Below are positions 9,684 to 17,944 of a stretch of DNA of 64,000 nucleotides, one piece after another. The translations under genes and the position numbers were made by a program. The DNA comes from Cognatundibacterium jejuense (GTDB lineage: Bacteria; Pseudomonadota; Gammaproteobacteria; Burkholderiales; Burkholderiaceae_D), in NCBI RefSeq assembly GCF_014284255.1, contig NZ_JACOFV010000015.1, positions 62,001 through 126,000 on the forward strand, in the 5' to 3' direction. Within the stretch, counting starts at the first letter, position 1. Each line of letters begins with the position of its first letter. The notes below the pieces were generated by a model that had not been told where the DNA came from, did no database searches, and saw nothing but the letters and a program-made list of their open reading frames with translations.

Positions 9684-10988
9684 GTGACTACTTTTTTTAC
9701 TCTAAAGAATATCAAGTATCTGGCTTGCGCTTCTTTCGTTTGCTTACTATCGGCCTGCAATCAGCCATTGAAATCTGCTGCACCTGCAGATGTGGCTGTT
9801 ACTGCTGTTACGGCTGACCCGTCACAAAAAGAACCCGCCGCGCAAGTTACGCGTCCGGCAGTGATTCTGGTCTCTATAGATGGCTTTAAACCAGAATATT
9901 TGCAACGAGGTGTGACGCCAACTCTCAATGGTCTGGCGAATAAAGGGGTATTAGCCGAAGCAATGCATCCTTCATTTCCTTCGATTACATTTCCAAATCA
10001 CTACACATTGGTAACAGGCTTGCGTCCTGATCATCACGGTATTGTTGGTAATAGTATGGATGACGTACAGATACCAGATCAACATTTCACGCTTAGTAAT
10101 CATGCAGCAGTGGTTGATCGTCGCTGGTGGGATCAGGCCGAACCAATCTGGGTGACAGCAGAGAAACATGGGGTGCATGCAGCCACCATGTTCTGGCCGG
10201 GATCGGAAGCTGACATCCACGGAGTGCGTCCAACGCAGTGGCAGGTATTTGATGGCAAACTTCCGCCCGACAGTCGTGTCGATGTGTTGTTAGGCTGGAT
10301 GGATAAACCGGCTGCGCAAAGAGCGGGATTCTTTACTTTGTATTTCGATGACGTGGATCATGCAGGGCATGAGTTTGGACCTGATACGCAGCAAGTGACA
10401 GACGCAGTAGCCAAGGTTGATCGTGCTATGACTCGTTTGATGACTGGGCTTGATGCGCGCCACATTGATGCCAATATCGTGATTGTTTCTGACCACGGAA
10501 TGGCAACAACGAACGAGAAGCGTGTGATTTATCTCGACAAATCAGTAGCAAGCAATAGCTTCAAATTGGTGACGGCGGGCACTTATGCTGGCATTGATCC
10601 GCTCCCTGGACAACAAGCAACAGTTTCACAGGCGTTGGTCAAAAAACATGAACACATGGAATGTTGGAATAAGGCAGATATTCCGGCACGCTTGCAGTAT
10701 GGGAAAAACCCGCGTGTTCCGGCAATAATCTGTTTAGCGGATGTAGGTTGGTTAATATTTGCGGCTGAAGATCCACGAATTCATGCCAATGGCGGTGCCC
10801 ATGGCTACGACAATATGAGCAAAGAAATGGGCGCCTTGTTCATCGCTTCTGGCCCGGCATTTAAGCAAAATATGATCTTGCCCGCATTTGACAATGTCGA
10901 TGTTTATCCGCTTTTGATGAAATTGATTGATGTTCCTGCTTTGCCTTCAGACGGCAATATGAATTCTACTGCGGCAGCATTACGTTAA
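9684..10988 (+). CDS. Alkaline phosphatase superfamily lipoprotein (NPP-type phosphodiesterase)
   Basis: Exported enzyme of the nucleotide pyrophosphatase/phosphodiesterase (ENPP) branch of the alkaline phosphatase superfamily. A lipobox (LLSAC, C25) marks a lipoprotein. Metal and nucleophile motifs are visible: 'VILVSIDGFKPEYL' (first Asp), 'SFPSITFPNHYTLVTGLRPDHHGIVGN' (nucleophile Thr in the TFPNHYT segment), 'YFDDVDHAGHEFGP' and 'IVSDHGMAT' (Asp and His ligands), and a last His in 'GGAHGYDN'. The start is GTG at 9684 with an AAGG-containing ribosome site 7 nt upstream. It is followed convergently, 16 bp away, by the exonuclease gene. The substrate (nucleotides, phosphodiesters or phosphocholine lipids) cannot be told. 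Confidence 0.85.
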   Translation: MTTFFTLKNIKYLACASFVCLLSACNQPLKSAAPADVAVTAVTADPSQKEPAAQVTRPAVILVSIDGFKPEYLQRGVTPTLNGLANKGVLAEAMHPSFPSITFPNHYTLVTGLRPDHHGIVGNSMDDVQIPDQHFTLSNHAAVVDRRWWDQAEPIWVTAEKHGVHAATMFWPGSEADIHGVRPTQWQVFDGKLPPDSRVDVLLGWMDKPAAQRAGFFTLYFDDVDHAGHEFGPDTQQVTDAVAKVDRAMTRLMTGLDARHIDANIVIVSDHGMATTNEKRVIYLDKSVASNSFKLVTAGTYAGIDPLPGQQATVSQALVKKHEHMECWNKADIPARLQYGKNPRVPAIICLADVGWLIFAAEDPRIHANGGAHGYDNMSKEMGALFIASGPAFKQNMILPAFDNVDVYPLLMKLIDVPALPSDGNMNSTAAALR

Positions 10989-11004
10989 CTTACTTCCCGC
11001 GATA

Positions 11005-12396
11005 TTAAGCGATATTTACCGGCGTCATACGGTTCAGATATTTGACCAGTATCCGGTAAGTATCGCGATCAAACCGTGGTTTTCCTGATGCCAGTAAGGT
11101 TTGAATTTCGGCTTCATCTTTAGCCCGTCCGAGATAGCACCAGGCTTCGATCACGTGGTGGATGTTGCCCTCTTTAAACATGGCTGGGCCGTTAAATGGC
11201 CAAGCTTTTAATTTCATTTCACTTAAGGCTTCAACCAGGCGCAGATTATGTTGCAGCGGAGATTCCTGACCGACGCAAGCACCTTTACATTGTTTTAACT
11301 GACGCGCAAAACAAGGTTTTCCGGCGCCGCCTTTTTCTAGCCCCAACGTGGCGGCACAGAGCTGAAACTGTTTTACAGCTTGCATCAAAAATTCGCGTGC
11401 ACTCGCACCGCTTTTGAATAGACCGTACAACTGTTCCTGTCGTCCCAGATCCAGATCACGTCCATACGCGAGTTGCGGTTGTAATAAACCGGAACCCATA
11501 TCGACCAGGCGCCACGAACAGAATTCTGAATTCCGGCGTAACTGACGATTGAGTGTCGGTTGCTTTTCTTTGATCAAACGCGCTTCGGTAATCAAAGCGT
11601 CTACTTCGCCTTCACACTCTATCCATTCAATATCACGCACTTGCAAGGAAATATTCATCTCTTTTGCAATCGCATGATCAGAAGAAAAATGCGATAACAC
11701 GCGTTGGCGCAGGGTGTTGCTTTTGCCTATGTATAGCGGAAGGCGGTTCTCCGCATAAAACAGGTAGACGCCATAACCCTTAGGCAACTGGTCAACGATG
11801 TCAGCATCCAGATGCGGTGGCAGACTTGACCGCGTGGTCAATTCTTTGACGGCGGACTCCAACTCACCTTCAGGTAGGCTCGATACCAAGGCACACCAGA
11901 ATTGATAAATCGCATCGGTATCGCACATGGCGCGGTGACGTTCGCCTTCAGCAACGATATGATGGCGTTCCATGATGCTATCGAGATTGTGCTTGGCAAA
12001 TTGAGGAAATAATTTACGCGACAGCTTCAAAGTACATAGCACTGTGGAGCGATATGACTTCTCCAGTCGCTTGCATTCATTTTTCAGAAAACCGTAATCA
12101 AAACGGGCATTGTGTGCGACAAAAATATGTCCGTTCAGACGCCGTAGAATTTCGTCTATTACATCGGCGAACTTCGGCTGATCCGCCACCATCGCATCGC
12201 TGATGCCAGTCAATTGTTCGACAAACGGCGGTATTGGCGTTTCTGGATTCAGCAACTGGCTCCAGCGTTCTACCTTCTCGCCATCAAAAGTAAGGATAGC
12301 GATTTCAGTAATACGGTCTCGGGTTGCGATGGTGCCTGTGGTTTCCAGGTCGACGAAGGCCAGCGGGCGTGCAAGTAAGGTCAAGGTGGTACTCAT
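11005..12396 (-). CDS. DnaQ-like 3'-5' exonuclease fused to GIY-YIG (UvrC/Cho-like) nuclease
   Basis: Two-domain nuclease of 463 aa. Residues about 12-175 form a DEDDh exonuclease of the DnaQ/epsilon type: 'FVDLETTGT' (DxE), 'HNARFDYGFLKNEC' and the late 'HRAMCDTDA' (H...D). Residues about 205-290 form a GIY-YIG domain ('GYGVYLFYAENRLPLYIGKSNTLRQRVLSHF'), like the N-terminal half of UvrC or of Cho. A Cys cluster follows (CAATLGL...CFARQLKQCKGACVG), resembling the UvrC Cys-rich segment. The fusion is known from several bacterial groups and probably acts in DNA repair. The gene stands alone and is divergent from the DUF2804 gene. Confidence 0.85.
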   Translation of the reverse strand: MSTTLTLLARPLAFVDLETTGTIATRDRITEIAILTFDGEKVERWSQLLNPETPIPPFVEQLTGISDAMVADQPKFADVIDEILRRLNGHIFVAHNARFDYGFLKNECKRLEKSYRSTVLCTLKLSRKLFPQFAKHNLDSIMERHHIVAEGERHRAMCDTDAIYQFWCALVSSLPEGELESAVKELTTRSSLPPHLDADIVDQLPKGYGVYLFYAENRLPLYIGKSNTLRQRVLSHFSSDHAIAKEMNISLQVRDIEWIECEGEVDALITEARLIKEKQPTLNRQLRRNSEFCSWRLVDMGSGLLQPQLAYGRDLDLGRQEQLYGLFKSGASAREFLMQAVKQFQLCAATLGLEKGGAGKPCFARQLKQCKGACVGQESPLQHNLRLVEALSEMKLKAWPFNGPAMFKEGNIHHVIEAWCYLGRAKDEAEIQTLLASGKPRFDRDTYRILVKYLNRMTPVNIA

Positions 12397-12575
12397 TTAA
12401 TAAATTTCCCGCCATTGTATAGGTTGAGTGAGGTTCTGGCGCTATCAAGGCACTAACATTGCCTGCTTGTCATTATCCTGGCGTGGTCTTTGGCGCGATT
12501 TAGCAATACATAGGGTGGTACTGCTCCAGCATAATCATGCACATTCAATAACCCATATTTATTCAAAGATATCTT

Positions 12576-13586
12576 ATGTCCGAATTTTTTCTCGCACCTG
12601 TTCCGCAAACCGTTCTCAATACGCAAGGCGAGGTAGGTTTTGGAAAATTTTCTGGTGCGATAGCGGATATCGATTGGTCGGGTTTAGCAGCGCCTTACCA
12701 GCGCAGTGCCTTGTGGCGCGCTGTGCATCACAAGCATTGGCAATATCTGGCACTGGCGACGGCAGACATTTTTTGTGGCATCGCGATTGTGGATGTCGGT
12801 TGGACGAATACGGCCTTTGCCTATGCTTTTGACAGAAAAGAGAAAAAACTGATTGCCAGCTTTTCACAAGATGGTTTGCCGGGGCTGACTGCCAGCATCA
12901 ATTCCCGGCCGGCGCTGGGTGCCACCAGTCATTTTCATTTTTTAAGAAACCGTATCGATTTTACGGGGGGGAGCGCGACCGGCTCGGCCCGATTGACCTT
13001 GGTCTGCGGGGACTTTTCTATTCATGCACAGTTGCACGAACAGCAGGCAGCACCTGCGCTGACTGCGATTGGTACAGTGGTTGGCGGCACTGTGCACGCC
13101 ACAGTTAAATCTGCAGGAATGCCAATGACAGGCGAGGTGCAGGCTGCAGGCCGTCGCTATTCGCTTGACGATGGCGTCGCCAGTACTGATCACAGCAATG
13201 GCTTTCTGGCCCGAGAAACAGATTGGCGCTGGGCATCGGCGCATGGCCTGGACGTAGGCTTCAACTTACAGTCTGGATATTTTGGTAACAATGAAAATGC
13301 CTTGTGGTTAGATGGAAAACTGATTTCATTGAGCGCGGCACGGTTTGACTTTGACCCTGCCAATCCGTTGGCAAGTTGGCATATCACCACCGATGATGGT
13401 TTGTTGGACGTCATTTTTCAGCCTGAAGGTTGTCGACGCGAAGATAAAAATCTGCTGATCGCCGCCAGCCGTTACGTACAGCCAATCGGTACGTTTAGCG
13501 GATGGGTCAAAGCACATCCAGCTGCCGAACCAAGGGCGATCAATAACTTGGTTGGCGTGACGGAAGATCATTTTTCCCGTTGGTAA
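12576..13586 (+). CDS. DUF2804 family protein
   Basis: Protein of 336 aa belonging to the DUF2804 family of unknown function. The recognisable elements are 'GKFSGAIADIDWSGL', 'KHWQYLALATADIFCGIAIVDVGWTNTAFAYAF', 'FHFLRNRIDFTGG' and the C-terminal 'NNLVGVTEDHFSRW' with the conserved G-V-x-E-D-H-x-x-x-W ending. There is no signal peptide or membrane segment. It stands alone between the exonuclease gene (divergent) and roxA (same strand, 113 bp downstream). The family has a lipocalin-like or beta-rich look; no reaction can be assigned. Confidence 0.8.
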   Translation: MSEFFLAPVPQTVLNTQGEVGFGKFSGAIADIDWSGLAAPYQRSALWRAVHHKHWQYLALATADIFCGIAIVDVGWTNTAFAYAFDRKEKKLIASFSQDGLPGLTASINSRPALGATSHFHFLRNRIDFTGGSATGSARLTLVCGDFSIHAQLHEQQAAPALTAIGTVVGGTVHATVKSAGMPMTGEVQAAGRRYSLDDGVASTDHSNGFLARETDWRWASAHGLDVGFNLQSGYFGNNENALWLDGKLISLSAARFDFDPANPLASWHITTDDGLLDVIFQPEGCRREDKNLLIAASRYVQPIGTFSGWVKAHPAAEPRAINNLVGVTEDHFSRW

Positions 13587-13699
13587 CTTGTATAGATCAA
13601 TGGCCTTGTGCCGTTTTTTTAGACAAAGTTTGATCTGGGCGAAACGTTCAGGCGGAACATCATGCTACAAGAGGGGTTTATACATTTTTGTGGCGCGCC

Positions 13700-14842
13700 A
13701 TGTTGACACTCCAGCTCAGTGAATTTTCCATACAAGAATTTCTGGCCAATTATTGGCAGAAAAAACCAGTGTTGATACGCCAGGGCTTTCCGGGTTTTTA
13801 TGATCTGATACGCCCCGACGAGTTGGCGGGTTTGGCGTGTGAGCCACAGATCGAATCGCGTGTGATTTACAAAAAAGACGGTGAGTGGCAAGCCGAATCA
13901 GGGCCGTTTGAAAGCTATGGCCGGTTTGGGAAAAAAGACTGGACGCTGGTCGTTCAAGCCGTTGATCATTGGTCGCCGGATGTAGCTGATCTGGTGCAGG
14001 CTTTTTCGTTTATTCCGAAATGGCGTCTGGATGATGTGATGATCAGCTATGCGGCGGCTGGCGGCGGCGTTGGCCCTCACATTGACTTATACGACGTATT
14101 TATCTGTCAGGGTTCTGGACGGCGCCATTGGCGGGTTGGTGATCGTGGCAATCATCGTCAGTTTGCAGCGCATCCCGTACTTTTACATACTGAAGCATTT
14201 GAAGCCATCATTGATGCTGAATTGACGGCAGGTGATATTTTGTACATACCGCCTGGATTTCCACATGAAGGGGTATGTCTGGAGAATTCCATGAGCTTTT
14301 CTGTGGGTTTTCGTAGTAAATCGGCGCGCGATATGTTGAGCGGTCTGGCTGATCATCTGATCGACCAGGATTTAGGCTCTGCTTTGATCACTGATCCTGA
14401 GCGCCCGTTGCATACAGAACAAGGGCATATTAATAACAGCGATCTGGCTATGATTAAGGCGCAGATGCAGGCGATTTTGAATGATGAAACCGTGATGACG
14501 GATTTTATCGGTAGTTTTTTATCCAAAACGAAATGCGAGTTGGATTTGCAGGCTTTGGACGACGAGATATCGGAAGATGAGCTTATCGATATTTTGCATA
14601 ATGAAGGTTTGCGACGCACTGGTGGTTTGCGCTGTTTTTATATCGATCACAGCATAGGTCAGGGTGTTTGCTACATTGATGGGCAACGTTACGTGTTCGG
14701 CGCGCAAACACAGGATGCGGTGATTGCGTTGTGCAATAACGATGAGATCGATGCAGACATGCTTGCCGATGGTTTGAGTAATCCTGTATTTGTTAAGGCG
14801 TTACAGGAATGGGTAAATCAGGGTTATTGGTACACTGACTAA
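13700..14842 (+). CDS. roxA: 50S ribosomal protein L16 3-hydroxylase (JmjC/cupin oxygenase)
   Basis: Fe(II)/2-oxoglutarate oxygenase of the YcfD/RoxA family, which hydroxylates an Arg of ribosomal protein L16. Seen: 'YWQKKPVLIRQGFPGF', the iron triad start 'GPHIDLYDVFICQGSGRRHW' (H-x-D), 'GDILYIPPGFPHEG' carrying the distal His, and a C-terminal winged-helix-like part ('DEISEDELIDILHNEG'). Length (380 aa) matches E. coli YcfD (373). ATG 13700 was chosen over a TTG 12 bp earlier. It ends 34 bp before a perfect palindromic terminator shared with the convergent flavin oxidoreductase gene. Confidence 0.9.
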   Translation: MLTLQLSEFSIQEFLANYWQKKPVLIRQGFPGFYDLIRPDELAGLACEPQIESRVIYKKDGEWQAESGPFESYGRFGKKDWTLVVQAVDHWSPDVADLVQAFSFIPKWRLDDVMISYAAAGGGVGPHIDLYDVFICQGSGRRHWRVGDRGNHRQFAAHPVLLHTEAFEAIIDAELTAGDILYIPPGFPHEGVCLENSMSFSVGFRSKSARDMLSGLADHLIDQDLGSALITDPERPLHTEQGHINNSDLAMIKAQMQAILNDETVMTDFIGSFLSKTKCELDLQALDDEISEDELIDILHNEGLRRTGGLRCFYIDHSIGQGVCYIDGQRYVFGAQTQDAVIALCNNDEIDADMLADGLSNPVFVKALQEWVNQGYWYTD

Positions 14843-14875
14843 GGCGGAGTTCTATGGCATGAAGATGCTGAAAAT

Positions 14876-14911
14876 AAAAACGGCGCTCAGATCGATCTGA
14901 GCGCCGTTTTT
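14876..14911. terminator. Bidirectional terminator between roxA and the flavin oxidoreductase gene
   Basis: Perfect palindrome with an 18-bp half (AAAAACGGCGCTCAGATC) and its exact complement ending in TTTTT. It has A-runs and T-runs on both sides, so it can stop transcription from both convergent genes. Confidence 0.92.
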
Positions 14912-14925
14912 AATCGGATATAAAT

Positions 14926-16170
14926 TTATTCCGGTAAAGCGACTTGATTATCTGTACTGAATTGATAATCACGGAATACGTGCTCGGCACTCAATAACTG
15001 GTAACTACCGTCTGGTAATTTGCGTGTTGTATCTTTCAGGCGATACGTGGTTTGCCCGCAAGTCCAGCAATTGAAGTTGCGCATGTGAGTGCACAGGCAA
15101 GTTTTGTCCATGACGACGACTTTTTTAGCGTCTGGATGCGCAGCTACTTCGCGGTTATATGAGGTGATATAAGCGCAGTTGCCATTGCCGTCGAGCAGGT
15201 AGCCATAGGATTCACAACCCGGGCGGATGCCATCGCCAATCGCTGGTGTGTTTTTCAGCATGCGCATAGGGTAACCAGTTGGCGAGATATGATTGACTTC
15301 AATATCTCCTTCGCTGGCTTTAAAGTACTCTTGCTTCACATCCGCTGGCAAACCGCATTCATTTGTCACGGTAAAGCGCGTCGCTACCTGAACGCCGGAC
15401 GCGCCGTTTTCGAGGAAAGACACTGCATCACTGCCAGTGAAAATACCACCGGCGGCAATCAATGGAATATCCAGATTTTCACCCTTTAAGTAGGCCACAA
15501 TCTCAGTAATGATGGTTTGCAGATCGTGCGTTGCCCAATCATCACCAAAACCTAAGTGACCACCCGCCAAGGGGCCTTCAACGATCACATAGTCAGGCAA
15601 GCGATTAAGCTTGGCATTTTTACGCAAGAACAATTGCAAAGCGCGCACCGAAGATACGATGATGCCCAGTTTGGCTACCCGGAAACGTGGATGCTCTGCC
15701 ATTAGGCCAAACGAGCTCAAATGCAAGCCTGCGCTTAAGGTAATGCCATCAATGCCAGCGTCGAGTGCGGCTTCGAGACGTACCTTTAAGGTTTCGCGCG
15801 GACCATTCATGGTCAGCTTTTCCATGCAGTTAACAAAGATCATGCCTGAGCCTTGTTTGGCTTCCATGGTCTTGCCGACATGCATACGCGTGGCTTCTGC
15901 CAAATGCTCAAGATTGAATTTGATATCAGTCTTGTCGGTATTGTTAATATTGTATTTATAGAATTTGGTTTTTTCTTTGATGTAGCTGGTGTCAAAGCGG
16001 CGATCCGAGACATCATGCACCATCGCATCAGAAATGTGACCGATACCACCGAGGCGGGCAGCGACCAATGCCAATTCTGCCGTGGAAATATCAACGCCCA
16101 TCCCACCAATCATGATAGGAACCAGTTCATCTTTGCCTAACTTCAGGCGGAAATCATCTACTCGTTTCAT
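14926..16170 (-). CDS. NAD(P)H-dependent flavin oxidoreductase / nitronate monooxygenase family
   Basis: FMN-dependent TIM-barrel protein of the nitronate monooxygenase (2-nitropropane dioxygenase) family. Seen: 'PIMIGGMGVDISTAELALVAARLGGIGHIS', 'VEGPLAGGHLGFGDDW', 'IPLIAAGGIFTGSDAVSFLENGASGVQVATRF', the phosphate/FMN-binding glycine-rich stretches of the family. The start is ATG 16170, with AGGATAG upstream; a longer frame to 16215 exists. At the C-terminus, outside the barrel, lies a Cys-rich tail (C-x-C, nine residues, C-x-x-C) that ordinary nitronate monooxygenases lack. It is not in an operon. The true substrate is unknown. Confidence 0.8.
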   Translation of the reverse strand: MKRVDDFRLKLGKDELVPIMIGGMGVDISTAELALVAARLGGIGHISDAMVHDVSDRRFDTSYIKEKTKFYKYNINNTDKTDIKFNLEHLAEATRMHVGKTMEAKQGSGMIFVNCMEKLTMNGPRETLKVRLEAALDAGIDGITLSAGLHLSSFGLMAEHPRFRVAKLGIIVSSVRALQLFLRKNAKLNRLPDYVIVEGPLAGGHLGFGDDWATHDLQTIITEIVAYLKGENLDIPLIAAGGIFTGSDAVSFLENGASGVQVATRFTVTNECGLPADVKQEYFKASEGDIEVNHISPTGYPMRMLKNTPAIGDGIRPGCESYGYLLDGNGNCAYITSYNREVAAHPDAKKVVVMDKTCLCTHMRNFNCWTCGQTTYRLKDTTRKLPDGSYQLLSAEHVFRDYQFSTDNQVALPE

Positions 16171-16671
16171 TGCTATCCTTGACACATTGAGCCTAAAGGT
16201 CACACCCAATTCCAAAGCTTATTTTATGGGCGAAGCCCGCATTCAGAATGAGGGCGACCCAGATTGTAAGCCAGGCGAGGGATGTCCTGTGAATAATTTA
16301 AAAGCGAAAATCAAGCTGATCGCCGTCTGAAAATGCTGAAAATATCGCCTTTTAAAATTGCAAATATTTTAATATTCTTGATGTTGCGTACAGCTAGGCG
16401 ATAAAGGCTGAAAAATAATCAGAGTTAGACTGTTTTCTCTAATTTTAGTTCCGGTATGAATTTTATATATCAGTCTGAATTTGTCCTCAAATATATTTTT
16501 AAGACTAAAATTTTTTATGCATTCTTGATGAGAATCAAACATATTCGGGCGAATTTTTCCAAAATCAGCGTGTATTTCTCGCATGGAGAATGTGCCTGAA
16601 AACTATGTCAGGGTAGTGACACTGAGCTAAATCTTTTCAATCGCACAAGAAACCAAGGTCTTTAGACCAGC
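16171..16671. other. Intergenic region, no gene recognised
   Basis: About 500 bp between two minus-strand genes. The half near 16330-16600 is AT-rich. Short open frames occur on both strands but have no ribosome site or family resemblance. No tRNA or terminator was recognised. It must hold the promoter of the flavin oxidoreductase gene. Confidence 0.5.
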
Positions 16672-17622
16672 TTACCAGCGCATTTTTTTCCATCCTGCTT
16701 GTTGCACGGGGTTCAAGAATGTCCAGGCCAGAAACCGGCTTTGTTTATTTCCCTGTGCCATATTGACTTCACGTAGTTCATACACCTGGGCGCGCTTGAG
16801 CGCCGTTTTCAGTGGTGCTAAGTTGGCCGATTTTGACACCAGGCAAGTGAACCAAAAGCATTGGCCCTGAATATCTGCACTTTCTTTGATCATGCGTTCA
16901 ATAAATGCCAGTTCACCACCCGGGCACCAGAGTTCAGCTCCCTGACCGCCGAAATTAAGCAAGGGTGCTGCCTCATCGGAGGTTGATACCTTTCCCAAAT
17001 TACGCCATTTTCTTTGTGTGCCAGCCTGCGCTTCTGCCAATGAGATATGAAAAGGCGGATTACACATAGTCAGATCAAACCAGTCATCTTTGCTGACAAT
17101 GTGTTTAAAAATCGCATTGGGATCGCTTTGCAAACGTAATGTAATCCGCTCACTCAATGCTTGATTGGTGCTCAGTATCTGCCGCACATTGTTGAGTGAG
17201 TCTTGATTGATGTCTGCAGCGACGAAGTGCCAGGCGTATTCCGCTACCCCAAGTAAGGGGTAAATGCCGCTGGCGCCGGTACCTACATCCAGCACATCCA
17301 GACGTTTCTTTTTGGGATATTTTCCGTTATTGCTGTGTGAGAGAAGGTCAGCGAGGTAATGGATATAGTCAGCACGTCCGGGTATCGGTGGGCACAATTG
17401 ACCTTCAGGAATGTCCCAGCCGATGATGCTGTAGTCACTTTTTAAGATCGCTGCATTCAGGGTTTTTACCGCCAACGGATCTGAAAAATCAATACTGGTA
17501 CCACCATGCTGGTTGCTTGTGATGAAACCCTGCAACGCAGGGCTGGCTTGTGTTAGCCGGGCAAAGTCGTACTGCCCCTGGTGGCGGTTTTTAGCGTGAA
17601 ACGGTTGGACGGTAGTTGGCAT
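16672..17622 (-). CDS. rlmF: 23S rRNA (adenine(1618)-N(6))-methyltransferase
   Basis: SAM-dependent methyltransferase that modifies A1618 of 23S rRNA. The family start 'FHAKNRHQGQYDFARLTQASPAL' is clear, followed by 'FSDPLAVKTLNAAILKSDY', the SAM motif 'LDVGTGASGIYPLLG' and the catalytic 'MCNPPFH' (NPPF). With ATG 17622 the protein is 316 aa, close to E. coli RlmF (308). The frame runs on to an ATG at 17688, but the extra 22 residues are not family-like. It is a single gene, divergent from the phosphoesterase gene at 17945. Confidence 0.93.
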   Translation of the reverse strand: MPTTVQPFHAKNRHQGQYDFARLTQASPALQGFITSNQHGGTSIDFSDPLAVKTLNAAILKSDYSIIGWDIPEGQLCPPIPGRADYIHYLADLLSHSNNGKYPKKKRLDVLDVGTGASGIYPLLGVAEYAWHFVAADINQDSLNNVRQILSTNQALSERITLRLQSDPNAIFKHIVSKDDWFDLTMCNPPFHISLAEAQAGTQRKWRNLGKVSTSDEAAPLLNFGGQGAELWCPGGELAFIERMIKESADIQGQCFWFTCLVSKSANLAPLKTALKRAQVYELREVNMAQGNKQSRFLAWTFLNPVQQAGWKKMRW

Positions 17623-17944
17623 TGATAACGATGAAAAGGGAGTGTTTATCAGAGGCGACCTCGGTTCAGGGAGCCACCGCCACACCATTGTAAGCCCAAG
17701 CCTGCTTTATCTTCAGATTCGACTTAATTTTTATGGTTTGCATATGCGTAGAAAAAGCCTTCATTGCATGATTCGTATAAATACGACATTCTATTAGAGC
17801 AGGCTTTCTAATCTGTAACATTTTTTAAACTTTTCATGCCCCAGTCATAAAGTGCTGCGAGACTGCGGCATCCTTATCACAAAACATGGTCATTAACATC
17901 ATGTTTTTTATATAACCAATTTTCATTTCTGGAGATGTACGATC
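17623..17944. other. Divergent intergenic region rlmF / phosphoesterase
   Basis: About 320 bp of AT-rich DNA holding promoters for both directions. A small palindrome TCGTAT-AA-ATACGA lies at about 17772-17785. No gene or terminator was recognised. Confidence 0.45.

Noticed and set aside
16369-16584. Small open frame (71 codons) on the minus strand in the 16.2-16.7 kb gap
   Set aside because: No ribosome site, AT-rich composition and no recognisable motif.
17842-17860. Pho-box-like sequence (CAGTCAT...) upstream of the phosphoesterase gene
   Set aside because: Only one half-site matches (6 of 7); the second half is poor and at the wrong spacing.
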